DNA from: an uncultured Candidatus Melainabacteria bacterium
GTDB lineage: Bacteria > Cyanobacteriota > Vampirovibrionia > Gastranaerophilales > Gastranaerophilaceae
NCBI GenBank assembly: GCA_950096985.1
Contig: CATNBA010000006.1
Coordinates: 1-64,000 of the forward strand
Direction: 5' to 3'
Length of the DNA stretch: 64,000 nt
The notes beneath the pieces are model-generated. The model worked only from the letters and a program-made list of their open reading frames with translations. It did not search any database and was not told the origin of the DNA. The position numbers were made by a program, and so were the translations under genes. This document shows positions 9,438 through 17,901 of the stretch, one piece after another. The stretch's first letter is position 1; every line of letters starts with the position of its first letter.

Positions 9438-10439
9438 TTATACACTATCTTCAAGGTGTGTGGCAATAATATTTGCAACTTTAGGAGCAATTTCATAATA
9501 CTCACCCTCTAAAGCCGTGAATACAAACTTTTTCACCTTATTTCGTTCAAGTCTTAATGTTTGTTCAATTTGTGATCTGTCTAAATATTGCGAAACATTT
9601 TGAATTTTATCAACAATTTTTGATGGTGCTAATGATTGCTGAGTTCGAGGAATATTTGTTTTAATCTCCTGAAGGCATCTTAATACTGCGTTAGTATCCA
9701 TTTTTGCATTCAAATCTGCCATGCCCATAAACTTAATAACCGAATTAGCATCATCTGGGCTAAATTTATTAAGGATTGATTGAACTTTATCCTGCTTTAA
9801 TCTGTTAAACAGCATTGCAAGGGTTGCAAGTTTCAGCACTTTTGTATCTGCACCCAAAGGTGCTGAAACTGGTGTTTGCTGAGGCATACCCGTAGGCGAT
9901 GCCTTCTGAGGCACCGGCTGTTGTTCTTGAGGCGGAACTTCCTGCTCTGCTTGCTGCTGCACCATAGCATCAATATTTGACTGCATTGATGCCTGTTCCA
10001 TAAGACCATCATCAATTAAATTTTTATCCTTTAATTCAGCTATACAATCAAGCCAAGTTTTTTTCACATGGTGTTCAATAACCTGTAAACACTGGTCTTG
10101 AGGCAAATTTTGAGTAAAAGCATTTTTAGCTATTTCAAATATTGTAAATGCAATCTTTTGCATAACAGGATCCCAATACTGCTGTGGAATTCCTGAACGT
10201 ACAAGGTCGACAGATTTATGAAATGACCATTCGGCAATAATTTGTGTAATCATTACAGCTTGGTCAACATTAAACTGTCCCTCATCGTAAAGAGCCTGCC
10301 CTGCGATGGTCGAAAAATTCAGGAGGGTATTTGCAACATAATTCTTTTGGTTCTCGTTAAAATCAGGCGGAATAAGTTCCAACGCTTGTTGCGCCAGATT
10401 TTGTGCAAATTCTTTATATTCAAACCCGTTAATAGCCAT
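9438..10439 (-). CDS. Divergent FliG-like protein of the export cluster
   Basis: This 333-residue, mostly helical, Gln-rich protein lies exactly where FliG is expected, between fliF and fliH, and has the usual FliG length. A segment near residues 200-265 (KLATLAMLF ... VQSILNKFSPDDANSVIKFMG) resembles the helical pattern of FliG N/M domains. A Pro/Gln linker at about 160-195 splits the protein in two. I do not see the charged C-terminal torque helix or the EHPQ motif, so the FliG call rests on position, length and weak pattern only. AAGGTTAAAA precedes its ATG, two bases after the fliF stop. It could be an unrelated cytoplasmic-ring adaptor. Confidence 0.45.
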   Translation of the reverse strand: MAINGFEYKEFAQNLAQQALELIPPDFNENQKNYVANTLLNFSTIAGQALYDEGQFNVDQAVMITQIIAEWSFHKSVDLVRSGIPQQYWDPVMQKIAFTIFEIAKNAFTQNLPQDQCLQVIEHHVKKTWLDCIAELKDKNLIDDGLMEQASMQSNIDAMVQQQAEQEVPPQEQQPVPQKASPTGMPQQTPVSAPLGADTKVLKLATLAMLFNRLKQDKVQSILNKFSPDDANSVIKFMGMADLNAKMDTNAVLRCLQEIKTNIPRTQQSLAPSKIVDKIQNVSQYLDRSQIEQTLRLERNKVKKFVFTALEGEYYEIAPKVANIIATHLEDSV

Positions 10440-10441
10440 TT

Positions 10442-12121
10442 TTAACCTTGTTCAATCCAACTCTTAATTTTTTCTCCAGCCTCATCATCATCTGCATTTG
10501 CAAGTTCGCTAGAAAGATTTGAAAGCGTATCTGTCAATCTGTTAGGATCAACCAATGACTGCTGTTCTATATAACCTCTTTGCTGCTGTTCAACAAGACC
10601 TTGTGCCAATTCTGATTGTCGTTCTGCAAGCTGTGCCGCGCGCATGTTTATGTCTGACAATTGAGCCTCTTGCTGTGCATTTTTCTGTCTAAGCATTTCA
10701 ACTTCACGCCTGTTAGCTTCTTGAATTTGTTGAACTTTGTTAGAAACAGCTTTAAATACTATAATCAAACCTAAAGCACTCAATGCTATAGCAAGCCACC
10801 AAGGATTTCCTGTTTCATCAGGTTTCGGAAGATTTGCAGGTCTGTCTGATGCTAAATAAGGATCTGTTGAATCTGAGAATGCAATAGACACATTTTCAGC
10901 ATTTACCTTAGGGCTAGCTGCCCTTGCAATCAATTCTTTTAATTCTTCCAGAGTTGTGTTTGAAGGAAGTGCATTTTTATCCAGAGTAACCGCAATGGAA
11001 ATCTCCTCAATTACACCAGGTTTAATATATTCGTTTGTTTGAGTTTTTGTAACCCCAAATTGAGTTTCACGTGCAGTTCTTGAATAGTTTCTGTTCTGGC
11101 TTGAATCTGATGAGCCGTTTGGCAAACCGTTCGGCAGGTAAACACTTACAGCGTTGGTATTTTTATTGCTGTCGTTTGTCTGATCGCCCAAACCCTCCTG
11201 AAATGTCTGCTCTGTTACAGATGCTTTTCTTTCAGGGTCATAATCAATAGTAAATTTTTCAACAGGGGCTTGACGTAAGAATGTACTTACTGTGGCAACA
11301 TAATTACCTTGCCCGATAAGTCTGTCTAATTGCTGGTTAACTTTTGAAGTCATATACTTATCGTTTTCTTCAAGTCTTCTGAGCATTTCATCCTCAGCAT
11401 TCATAATGCTGTGATAAGTATTACCGTTAGTATCAGTAATCGCAATATTTTCAGCAGACAAACCGTTAACACTGCCAAGTAAAAGATTTGTTATAGCTTT
11501 AATTTTCAACTGGTCAAGCTTTGATGCATCCTTTGCCAATGTCAACTGAACTGTTGCCGTAACAGGCTTTTGCATAGATGTAAAAATTGTAGTTTCAGGA
11601 ATAGAAATAAATACTGATGCGGTATCTATACCATCAATTCTTCTGATTAATCTTGCAAGTTCTCCGTTAATAGCGCGTGAAAGCCTGATTTTCTTATCTT
11701 CTTTAGTTGATGTAAAATCACCTTTATCAAATATTTCTAAACCGACATTCTGATCCATAAGACCGCTTTGAACAATTTGGATTAATGCTAAATCTCTGTC
11801 TGTTGTATAGCAGGCTTTTCTGCCTGTTTTACAATCACCTTTTTTCAAATAAAGAATGGATTTTGTACCGTCTAGTTTTCTGCTTACCGCTATATCGTAT
11901 TTCGCAAGTAATGCCTGAATTTCGATAGCCTTACCTATATTATCGGTTGTAAGAAGATTTACATCCTCTTTTATCGGTTCACCGGTTATTTCAGTACCGT
12001 TAGAAGAACTTTTTGAACCGCTTGCAATACCTATTACGATTATAAGCGCTACAACAAGTACAGCACCGCCGATTATGCCGTATAATAAAGGTTTATTTTC
12101 AAGTATTTCCTGCATATCCAT
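10442..12121 (-). CDS. fliF: MS-ring protein FliF
   Basis: This 559-residue FliF has an N-terminal membrane helix (about 14-33), ring-building domains (GEPIKEDVNLLTTDNIGKAIEIQALL; RLSRAINGELARLIRRIDGI), a FliF-type central region (residues about 270-360, DYDPERKASVTEQ), a second membrane helix near 440-460 (PWWLAIALSALGLIIVF) and a cytoplasmic coiled-coil tail that should contact FliG. FliF forms the inner-membrane ring around the export gate. The tail is longer and more Gln-rich than usual. AAGG lies upstream of the ATG; a second in-frame ATG two codons later is possible. It follows fliE in the same direction. Confidence 0.9.
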   Translation of the reverse strand: MDMQEILENKPLLYGIIGGAVLVVALIIVIGIASGSKSSSNGTEITGEPIKEDVNLLTTDNIGKAIEIQALLAKYDIAVSRKLDGTKSILYLKKGDCKTGRKACYTTDRDLALIQIVQSGLMDQNVGLEIFDKGDFTSTKEDKKIRLSRAINGELARLIRRIDGIDTASVFISIPETTIFTSMQKPVTATVQLTLAKDASKLDQLKIKAITNLLLGSVNGLSAENIAITDTNGNTYHSIMNAEDEMLRRLEENDKYMTSKVNQQLDRLIGQGNYVATVSTFLRQAPVEKFTIDYDPERKASVTEQTFQEGLGDQTNDSNKNTNAVSVYLPNGLPNGSSDSSQNRNYSRTARETQFGVTKTQTNEYIKPGVIEEISIAVTLDKNALPSNTTLEELKELIARAASPKVNAENVSIAFSDSTDPYLASDRPANLPKPDETGNPWWLAIALSALGLIIVFKAVSNKVQQIQEANRREVEMLRQKNAQQEAQLSDINMRAAQLAERQSELAQGLVEQQQRGYIEQQSLVDPNRLTDTLSNLSSELANADDDEAGEKIKSWIEQG

Positions 12122-12166
12122 AATTAATTAACCTTATACTTTTTCCCAGTCTGTTATTTACCTATT

Positions 12167-12505
12167 CTACACCTGAATTTGCATAACTTTATCATACGCT
12201 TGTATGACTTTTCCCGTAATCTGTGTTGCTACGTTAATTGTAATCTCTGATTTTGCCATTGCTGTCATAACATCATGAATATCAACGTTTTTACTGCCAG
12301 ACATAACATCTTTTAACATATTATCAGGAGCATTAAGTTCAGTGTTAAGGTTTTCCACCAAACCTGACATAACCTGCTTAAAATCAGGGCTGTTTTGAGT
12401 TTCCACTCTTTGCATCCTTGCAGAAGGGATACCGTTAAAACCGCTGTCCATTTTGGTATGTTGGATTCTTCCCGCCAAATCATATTGAGGATAAAAATTG
12501 CTCAT
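12167..12505 (-). CDS. fliE: Flagellar hook-basal body adaptor FliE
   Basis: This is a short FliE-like protein of 112 residues with the family C-terminal pattern (VDIHDVMTAMAKSEITINVATQITGKVIQAYDKVMQIQV region). FliE links the MS ring to the proximal rod and is one of the first export substrates. I moved the start to the ATG at 12505 because AGAAAGGAAATCT stands directly before it; the frame is open further upstream without ribosome binding site support. It heads the leftward export block. No rod, hook or flagellin gene is present in the window. Confidence 0.85.
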   Translation of the reverse strand: MSNFYPQYDLAGRIQHTKMDSGFNGIPSARMQRVETQNSPDFKQVMSGLVENLNTELNAPDNMLKDVMSGSKNVDIHDVMTAMAKSEITINVATQITGKVIQAYDKVMQIQV

Positions 12506-12587
12506 AGATTTCCTTTCTATAATTATCATATCGTACTTTTTACAAATTAATACACTATTCGGGCAAAAAATCATACAAATTAATTAG

Positions 12588-12622
12588 AAAACCATGCAGA
12601 TTTAATCTACCCGCATGGTTTT
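12588..12622 (-). terminator. Terminator of the dCMP deaminase gene
   Basis: The 10-bp inverted repeat AAAACCATGC/GCATGGTTTT has a 15-nt loop. It lies 20 bases past the deaminase stop and ahead of fliE. Confidence 0.7.
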
Positions 12623-12642
12623 AATGATAATTTATAAAAAGT

Positions 12643-13089
12643 CTATTGAGCATCAAGTTCTTTTCTAATGTCTTCAACAGTTACATGCAAAATCGGCGAA
12701 TTTTCATCTTTGCGCAAAACTACATTTTTTATTCCGGATTGAACAATAAATCTTTTACACAGGATACAAATAAAATTATGCCCCCATATATACATTGTAG
12801 CATCTTTGCATCTGTCCTGACCGGCTTGAATTATAGCATTCTGTTCGGCATGAATTGAACGGCAGGTTTCGTAACAAGTTCCTGATTTAATGTTGTGCTT
12901 TATTCTGTAACATTCGCCGCGCTCATAACAAGATTCAACCTTAGAAGGAGTTCCATTGTATCCTGTTGCCTTAATTTTTTTGTCCTCACCGACAATAACC
13001 GCACCAACCTGTGCTCTGATACAATTTGATCTGCTTGCACAAGTTTTAGCTAAATCTAAAAAATAATCTTCCCATGACTTAATTTCCAT
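12643..13089 (-). CDS. dCMP deaminase (ComEB-type)
   Basis: This 148-residue zinc-dependent deaminase has the catalytic motif H80-A-E82 (SIHAEQNAI) and the second zinc pair C108/C111 (ICILCKR). Family members convert dCMP to dUMP for dTTP synthesis. A Cys-rich stretch at 54-76 (SCYERGECYR ... TCYETC) matches the extra zinc site of ComEB/dCMP deaminases. The usual PC of the PCxxC motif is IC here. There is no ribosome binding site; TAAGAT lies six bases upstream of the ATG and TTGCAA 17 bases further, so the mRNA is predicted to be leaderless. It is divergent from the glycosyltransferase. Confidence 0.88.
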   Translation of the reverse strand: MEIKSWEDYFLDLAKTCASRSNCIRAQVGAVIVGEDKKIKATGYNGTPSKVESCYERGECYRIKHNIKSGTCYETCRSIHAEQNAIIQAGQDRCKDATMYIWGHNFICILCKRFIVQSGIKNVVLRKDENSPILHVTVEDIRKELDAQ

Positions 13090-13095
13090 AACTTT

Positions 13096-13147
13096 ATCTT
13101 AATACAAATGAAAAATACTTGCAAATATCAGTAAAATATTATAGTAT
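13096..13147. promoter_or_regulatory. Divergent leaderless promoters sharing one -35
   Basis: The self-complementary hexamer TTGCAA (13119-13124) lies 17 bases from TAAGAT on the minus strand (13101-13096) and 17 bases from TAGTAT on the plus strand (13142-13147). In both directions the start codon follows the -10 by six bases (ATG at 13089 and at 13154). Confidence 0.6.
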
Positions 13148-13153
13148 AATTTT

Positions 13154-14020
13154 ATGTTTAATTTATTTAAGAAAAGACCGTTAAAAACAATTGATAAAAC
13201 GGCAGTTGATAAAGAGATAGCACAATATAACGTGAGCGGAGTTACAGATGATGAAAATGGTATAATTATATCTCTTACATCATTCCCGCAAAGAATGTAT
13301 GAAATTCATTTCACTTTATATTCTCTTTTGACCCAAACAATAAAACCTGCAAAAGTTATTTTATGGTTAGGAAAAGAACAATTTCCCAACCTTGAACAAG
13401 ATATTCCTGAAAAAGTTCTTAAACTAAAAGAAAATGGACTTACCATAGGCTGGACAAACAATATGTATTCCTATACAAAACTTATACCGGCTTTAAGTGA
13501 ATATCCTAATAATATTATTGTAACGGCAGATGATGATATCTATTATGAAAAAGATTGGCTTGAAAAACTTGTAAAAGCACATGAAAAAAGTCCAAATGAT
13601 ATTATATGCCATAGAGCGCACAGAATTAAGTTAAATAACCAAGGAATTGCTCCTTATAAAAAATGGACTAAGAAAATCAGAGGAACAAAAGCTTCATATT
13701 TAAACTTTCTTACAGGAGTGGGCGGAGTTTTATATCCTGCAAACTGTTTGTATAAAGACGTTTTAAATGAAGAGTTGTTTACAGAAATTGCAGCAAAAGC
13801 AGATGATGTATGGTTCTGGGCAATGTCTGTTCTTAATAATACAAAAACTCTTGTACCTAAAAATCATATTCAGGAGCTAACATATGTAAACCCTGAAAGA
13901 GAACGCGGGTTAACAGATGAAATCACATTATTTTCATCAAATAAAAAAGGCGGAAACGATTTACAAATTGAAAAAGTTATAAATCATTATCCGCAAATTT
14001 TGGAAATATTAAGAAAATAA
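13154..14020 (+). CDS. Putative glycosyltransferase, GT-A fold
   Basis: This 288-residue protein has a GT2-like layout: an ISLTSFPQRM strand and loop near residue 40, a SLLTQTIKPAKVILW segment, and the acidic metal-binding motif TADDDIYYEKDW near residue 127. A second acidic patch, AKADDVWFW, near residue 217 could hold the catalytic base. Such enzymes add sugars to surface glycans, but donor and acceptor cannot be read from the sequence. No ribosome binding site precedes the ATG, which lies six bases after a -10-like TAGTAT. The gene stands alone and ends two bases before the convergent purH. Confidence 0.72.
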   Translation: MFNLFKKRPLKTIDKTAVDKEIAQYNVSGVTDDENGIIISLTSFPQRMYEIHFTLYSLLTQTIKPAKVILWLGKEQFPNLEQDIPEKVLKLKENGLTIGWTNNMYSYTKLIPALSEYPNNIIVTADDDIYYEKDWLEKLVKAHEKSPNDIICHRAHRIKLNNQGIAPYKKWTKKIRGTKASYLNFLTGVGGVLYPANCLYKDVLNEELFTEIAAKADDVWFWAMSVLNNTKTLVPKNHIQELTYVNPERERGLTDEITLFSSNKKGGNDLQIEKVINHYPQILEILRK

Positions 14021-14022
14021 TC

Positions 14023-15528
14023 TTATTGACGATAATTTCTTATTCCTGTTGTAATCATTGCTATGCCATATTTATCACAGGTTTCAATAAGTTTTTGGTC
14101 TTTAATTGATCCGCCAGGCTGAATGATTAAGCTTATTCTGCCTTGTATTGCCGAATAAATACAATCTTCTGAAGTTAAAACACTATCAGATGCCAATACA
14201 GCTTCTTTAGAACCGTCGCAGGCATAGTTTAATGCGCTTTCAACAGCTGATACTGCATTCGTCTGCCCTTGAGCAATTGCAATTGTTTTAAAATTTCTTG
14301 CTATAACAACAGAATTTGTTTTTGCATGTTTAACAGCTTTCCAAGCAAAAATAGCATCTTCAATTTGTTCGGCAGTCGGTTTTTCCTTAGTAACCACCTT
14401 GAACATTTCTTTCTTTAATTCACTTATATTTCTATCCTGAACAAGCACTCCAAAAGGTGTTATAACAACTTCTTCAACTGTTAATCGTCTGTATTCTTTT
14501 AAAGAAGTGTTTAATTTAACGAGTTTAATTTCAGGATTATCAAGGAATAATTCAACAGCCTCAGGCTCAAAGTCAGGTGCAACAACAACTTCAACAGCCA
14601 TTGAGTTAAGATGTTTTGCAACTTCTGCATCAACTGATTTTGAGAATCCGGCAACGCCATAGAATGAGCTGATAGGATCACAATCAAACGCTTTTGTATA
14701 TGCCTCATATAAAGAACGCCCCAGAGCAACACCGCAAGGTTTATTGTGCCTTATTATTGCAACAGCATTAACATCATAAAATTCACTTACAATATTTACA
14801 GCCTCGGTCACATTCAATATATTGTTAAATGAAAGTTCCTTTCCATTAATAACTTCATAATCAACCATTTTCTCCATTTTATAAACAGAAGCGTGCTGAT
14901 GCGGATTTTCTCCATATTTTAAATCTTTTAATTTTTCAAAATTAAATGTTTTAAATGGTTTGTCACCGAGCTGCTCAGCAAGCTTAGTACATATTTGCCT
15001 GTCATAATTTGATGCAAAATTAAAAGCTTTTAATGCCAATTTCATTCTTCCAAATTCATTTGCATTCAACGCAACATAGTAATCGACTTTATCGGTTATA
15101 ACCGTAACATGTTTATAGTTTTTTGCAGCAGCACGTAAAACCGCAAGCCCTGCAACATCAATTTTAGAAAGAACTTCATCAGCATCTTTTGAAACAGAAA
15201 CTATATCATCAATAGAACGTAAATTAACAACTACCATATCAAAAGTTTTAACAACAGCTCTTTCAAGCTCATTTAATTCCATAGAATCAGAACTGTCAGC
15301 TAAAATTGATGCAAAAACTGTTTCGTTTAAGCAGTCATAATCTTTTACGAGCAGCCCGTTTCCCTGTGAAAATTCCGCAACATTAACTGCCTCTATACCT
15401 GCTTGTTTTAATACTTCATAAGTATCACTGCCTGCAACAATTTCATATTCAAACTTTTCAGATAAATTTCTTGCAAAATCTTCTAATCCTGATTTGTCAT
15501 ATACACTAATAAACGCTCTTCTTTTCAT
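14023..15528 (-). CDS. purH: Bifunctional AICAR formyltransferase/IMP cyclohydrolase PurH
   Basis: The 501-residue product has an MGS-like IMP cyclohydrolase domain (start RRAFISVYDKSGLEDFA) and an AICAR transformylase domain with LKYGENPHQ, SFNNILN, RHNKPCGVA, AWKAVKHAKTNSVV and IIQPGGSIKDQ. It catalyses the last two steps of de novo IMP synthesis. The ATG at 15528 is chosen because GAGGAAGAA precedes it. The N-terminal phosphate-loop region reads AGSDTY where STGGT is common, a divergence worth noting. No other pur gene is adjacent. Confidence 0.95.
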   Translation of the reverse strand: MKRRAFISVYDKSGLEDFARNLSEKFEYEIVAGSDTYEVLKQAGIEAVNVAEFSQGNGLLVKDYDCLNETVFASILADSSDSMELNELERAVVKTFDMVVVNLRSIDDIVSVSKDADEVLSKIDVAGLAVLRAAAKNYKHVTVITDKVDYYVALNANEFGRMKLALKAFNFASNYDRQICTKLAEQLGDKPFKTFNFEKLKDLKYGENPHQHASVYKMEKMVDYEVINGKELSFNNILNVTEAVNIVSEFYDVNAVAIIRHNKPCGVALGRSLYEAYTKAFDCDPISSFYGVAGFSKSVDAEVAKHLNSMAVEVVVAPDFEPEAVELFLDNPEIKLVKLNTSLKEYRRLTVEEVVITPFGVLVQDRNISELKKEMFKVVTKEKPTAEQIEDAIFAWKAVKHAKTNSVVIARNFKTIAIAQGQTNAVSAVESALNYACDGSKEAVLASDSVLTSEDCIYSAIQGRISLIIQPGGSIKDQKLIETCDKYGIAMITTGIRNYRQ

Positions 15529-15608
15529 TTCTTCCTCATTTTTTATTTTATTATAGCACATAATATAAAATTCTTAGCATTTCGTAACTATTTATTTTAT
15601 TATTTCTT

Positions 15609-15617
15609 TGTTATAAT
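15609..15617 (+). promoter_or_regulatory. Extended -10 promoter
   Basis: TGTTATAAT matches the extended -10 consensus and lies 26 bases before the ATG at 15644. The purH start is divergent on the other side. Confidence 0.5.
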
Positions 15618-15643
15618 TATAATAAGGAAAAAGAGGACTAACA

Positions 15644-16183
15644 ATGAATAAAATAACTGAAGGCGTAGGCAAAAAAATAGTTGAAGCTTTAAAACAGCAA
15701 TCCGATATTGAAATTCAAAACGTAGTAGACAATCCTGCACCTATTGAAGAAGATTACAATACATTTGAAGAAGTTCAGGAAAATTTCATGGAAGAAACTC
15801 CCGTAATAACTCCGGCTTTCACTCCGATGACATTTGCGCAGGAAAAAGAATCTTTTGCAAATGATTTAGACGGCATTGAAATTCCAACAAACGTTATGGT
15901 TTTAAAACAACTTATTAACCAATTACCATCAGGTGTTTCAAAACAAACAGGCGCACAGATTATCAAACAAACTATGGAAGCTCTGGGAATTTCTATGAAA
16001 GGTGTTTTGCAAGAAGCACAAGGTGTTCAGGAAAGCTTGAACAATTCATCAAGAGAATGTCAGGCTTCTATTATGGAATACAAAAAACAAATAGGTGTGC
16101 TTGAAAGACAAGCTCAGAAATACCAAAGACAATCATCTGCTTTAAACGATATAATAAGCTTATTTGTTCAAACAAATTTATAA
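15644..16183 (+). CDS. Hypothetical coiled-coil protein
   Basis: I do not recognise this 179-residue protein. It has an acidic, Pro-containing N-terminal half (IEEDYNTFEEVQENFMEE), a middle helix with VLKQLINQLPSGVSKQTGAQ near residues 85-105, and a C-terminal predicted coiled coil (about 125-165, KKQIGVLERQAQKYQRQSSAL). There is no signal peptide or membrane segment. AGAGGAC precedes the ATG. It is a single-gene unit with its own extended -10 promoter and terminator, at the edge of a cluster of other coiled-coil proteins beside the flagellar-type genes. The context hints at a cell-surface or cytoskeletal role, but no function is assigned. Confidence 0.7.
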   Translation: MNKITEGVGKKIVEALKQQSDIEIQNVVDNPAPIEEDYNTFEEVQENFMEETPVITPAFTPMTFAQEKESFANDLDGIEIPTNVMVLKQLINQLPSGVSKQTGAQIIKQTMEALGISMKGVLQEAQGVQESLNNSSRECQASIMEYKKQIGVLERQAQKYQRQSSALNDIISLFVQTNL

Positions 16184-16212
16184 AAAAAAGACCTCTTAAA
16201 GAGGTCTTTTTT
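16182..16212. terminator. Bidirectional terminator
   Basis: The stem AAAGACCTC/GAGGTCTTT is flanked by A and T runs and sits between two convergent hypothetical genes. The same stem sequence is reused at 57354 and 62748. Confidence 0.88.
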
Positions 16213-16213
16213 A

Positions 16214-16543
16214 TTATCTACCATATGAGAATGAACTTTGAATATTTTTATCACGCATTGCAACTGCCGAATCGTATTCTGTATCAATCATTTTTAACCT
16301 TGTATTGTATTGCTGCAATTGTTGGTCAAGTTTTTGCTCAAGAACTTTTAATTTAGCCTGCCGCTGCTGTAACATCTTTGTGGTGGGCGATTCGGGATCA
16401 TAGTCATTACCGACCTGCATTAAATCACTTACAGATTGGGATAAACTCATTTTGCTTTGAGTTATCAACTGAATTTTGTATTCCAAATCGAGCCTGAGCT
16501 GTTGGAGATACATTACCCTTATTTGTGATACAATTAATCCCAT
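16214..16543 (-). CDS. Small paralogue of the 417-residue coiled-coil protein
   Basis: This 109-residue helical protein is of unknown function. Its first 38 residues align without gaps to the N-terminus of the protein at 17902-19155 (shared M1 G2, S6 Q7, R9, L13, E21 Y22, Q25, Q29, L34). Its last 25 residues resemble the other protein's C-terminus (DTEYD ... KNIQSSF against DTEQD ... KNIESTF). It therefore looks like the same two-ended coiled-coil scaffold without the variable centre. AGAAGGACA precedes the ATG. It lies 14 bases downstream of the 90-residue gene and is probably cotranscribed. The layout of conserved ends around a variable middle recalls flagellar axial proteins, but no sequence match to them was seen. 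Confidence 0.7.
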   Translation of the reverse strand: MGLIVSQIRVMYLQQLRLDLEYKIQLITQSKMSLSQSVSDLMQVGNDYDPESPTTKMLQQRQAKLKVLEQKLDQQLQQYNTRLKMIDTEYDSAVAMRDKNIQSSFSYGR

Positions 16544-16557
16544 TTTAAATTGTCCTT

Positions 16558-16830
16558 CTACCTTGTTTCGTTGAGGTTGTTACCCTTCAAGAAAGTATGC
16601 TGATTGTTTTCTGCTATCAGCTGTTCCATCTTTTGAAACTGATGGCGGTGATAATTCAATCTATATTGCGCCATTTTTCGTTTCTTATTCATTGTAAGAA
16701 ATTCTTTAATTCCTTCTACAAATGAATCTTGCATTGATTTTATAGGATTTTTCCTTATCAGGAAATTTTTTGAATATATTAAGAAGTCTAATATTCTCTT
16801 TATATTCATTTCTAAAGTATCACGAAGCAT
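16558..16830 (-). CDS. Hypothetical small basic helical protein
   Basis: This is an unrecognised 90-residue protein, rich in Lys, Arg, Asn and aromatic residues, with predicted helices (MNIKRILDFLIYSKNFLI; KKRKMAQYRLNYHRHQFQKMEQLI). The N-terminal stretch is moderately hydrophobic but interrupted by charges. A GGAGAAAAATG-type ribosome binding site precedes the start. It is upstream of, and probably cotranscribed with, the 109-residue paralogue gene. Its small size and helical character would suit a chaperone or adaptor, which is only an inference. Confidence 0.55.
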   Translation of the reverse strand: MLRDTLEMNIKRILDFLIYSKNFLIRKNPIKSMQDSFVEGIKEFLTMNKKRKMAQYRLNYHRHQFQKMEQLIAENNQHTFLKGNNLNETR

Positions 16831-16988
16831 TTTTCTCCTTACACTTTAGACCTACATGTATATAAAAACAACTTAAACCCAATAATTGCCATGATTTGAG
16901 GCTTTCGTTTAACATGTCTTAACATTTCAGTCTATTAGTTTCTCCTATTAATTACGGACAAATATAAAATTTCTTTAGTATAAAGCAA

Positions 16989-17017
16989 AAAACTTGTAAA
17001 CAAAATTTACAAGTTTT
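16989..17017 (-). terminator. Terminator overlapping the stop of the Gly-rich gene
   Basis: The perfect 12-bp stem AAAACTTGTAAA/TTTACAAGTTTT has a 5-nt loop and a T-run on the minus strand. The stop codon at 17007 lies inside the hairpin. Confidence 0.8.
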
Positions 17018-17825
17018 GAATAGCCTTACTGTCGCCTTCAATGGATTCTTTAAGCATTTTTTTGACGACATCACCCTGTGTATCAAGCATTTTACACACA
17101 GTTTCTATGTTTCTGACTTTTTGTGACAAAATTGTATCAGCATTTGCAGTAATATTACCTGTAACATTTTGATAAGCTGACAATGCCGCAGAGGAAGTAC
17201 CTTGCATCAAATTACCCATTACAAGGGCAGGTAAACCATATTCACCCAGATAAGGAGCTGCTGCCTGCATTATACCGCCCCAGCCGGAAATAACACCTGC
17301 AACCGGTAAAACAAGATTTTTCAGAGAAAATCCATAACCGTTTGCCGCGCCAAGCCCATAAGCCGCTGCACTTGCAACATCAGCTATACCGCCAATACCG
17401 GATGCATAGCCTGTAGGAGTTCCATAATCTGTCCCCCATCCGCTTACAATAGAAGAAGCACCTCCTGTAGCAAACCCGTTTAGTCCCCAGGAAATCGGAG
17501 CAGCTCCACCAGGAAAACCAGAATAGTTGTACAGAGAATCAAGCCCGTATGATGAACCTCCATTAAATTTAGATGCATAAGAAGTTCCCGGAATATTCAT
17601 AGACTCAGAAGCCCCGAATACTGTAGCGAACGAAGAAGGAGCAAGCAAACTGGCAAGATTATACAAAAATCCGCCGGTTGACTCAAAACCAGTCCCCATA
17701 CCGCTTCCTGATACGGTCAAATCACGAAGTTTGTCATAAGTTTCCCATAACTGCGCTTTCGCATCTGATCCCGCAGAACCGAATTTGTTTGCTATTACCA
17801 AGTAACTGTCGTTTTTGTAAGCCAT
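17007..17825 (-). CDS. Hypothetical Gly/Ala/Ser-rich protein
   Basis: This 272-residue protein has no recognised family. The N-terminal 35 residues are a charged helix (AYKNDSYLVIANKF; AQLWETYDKLRDL). Residues about 40-215 are rich in Gly, Ser, Ala and Tyr with several GxxxG-like spans (YASGIGGIADVASAAAYGLG) and a hydrophobic patch near 165-205. The C-terminal 50 residues are helical and charged (TILSQKVRNIETVCKMLDTQ). Ala/Gly-rich centres with helical ends occur in secreted self-assembling and pore-forming proteins, but there is no signal peptide. AGAAAGG precedes the ATG. It follows the 417-residue protein across a GC-rich 76-bp spacer and has its own terminator. Confidence 0.6.
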   Translation of the reverse strand: MAYKNDSYLVIANKFGSAGSDAKAQLWETYDKLRDLTVSGSGMGTGFESTGGFLYNLASLLAPSSFATVFGASESMNIPGTSYASKFNGGSSYGLDSLYNYSGFPGGAAPISWGLNGFATGGASSIVSGWGTDYGTPTGYASGIGGIADVASAAAYGLGAANGYGFSLKNLVLPVAGVISGWGGIMQAAAPYLGEYGLPALVMGNLMQGTSSAALSAYQNVTGNITANADTILSQKVRNIETVCKMLDTQGDVVKKMLKESIEGDSKAIQNL

Positions 17826-17901
17826 AAAAACCTTTCTTGCTCGTAACGGTTGGCTCTGTCAGGCAAAAGCCCCCAGCGCCGTATTGACCTCCGCACCAGC
17901 G
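17826..17901 (-). promoter_or_regulatory. GC-rich structured spacer/leader candidate
   Basis: This 76-bp spacer is visibly GC-rich in an AT-rich genome. On the minus strand it has AGCGC and GCGCT that can pair across 19 nt, a GGC-TTTT-GCC hairpin, a direct repeat of GCGCTGG, and then the ribosome binding site AGAAAGG. No known riboswitch consensus was recognised. Confidence 0.4.

Noticed and set aside
17826..17901. c-di-GMP (GEMM) riboswitch
   Set aside because: The conserved CACGCA-AGGGCAAAC and GCAAAGCC segments are absent.
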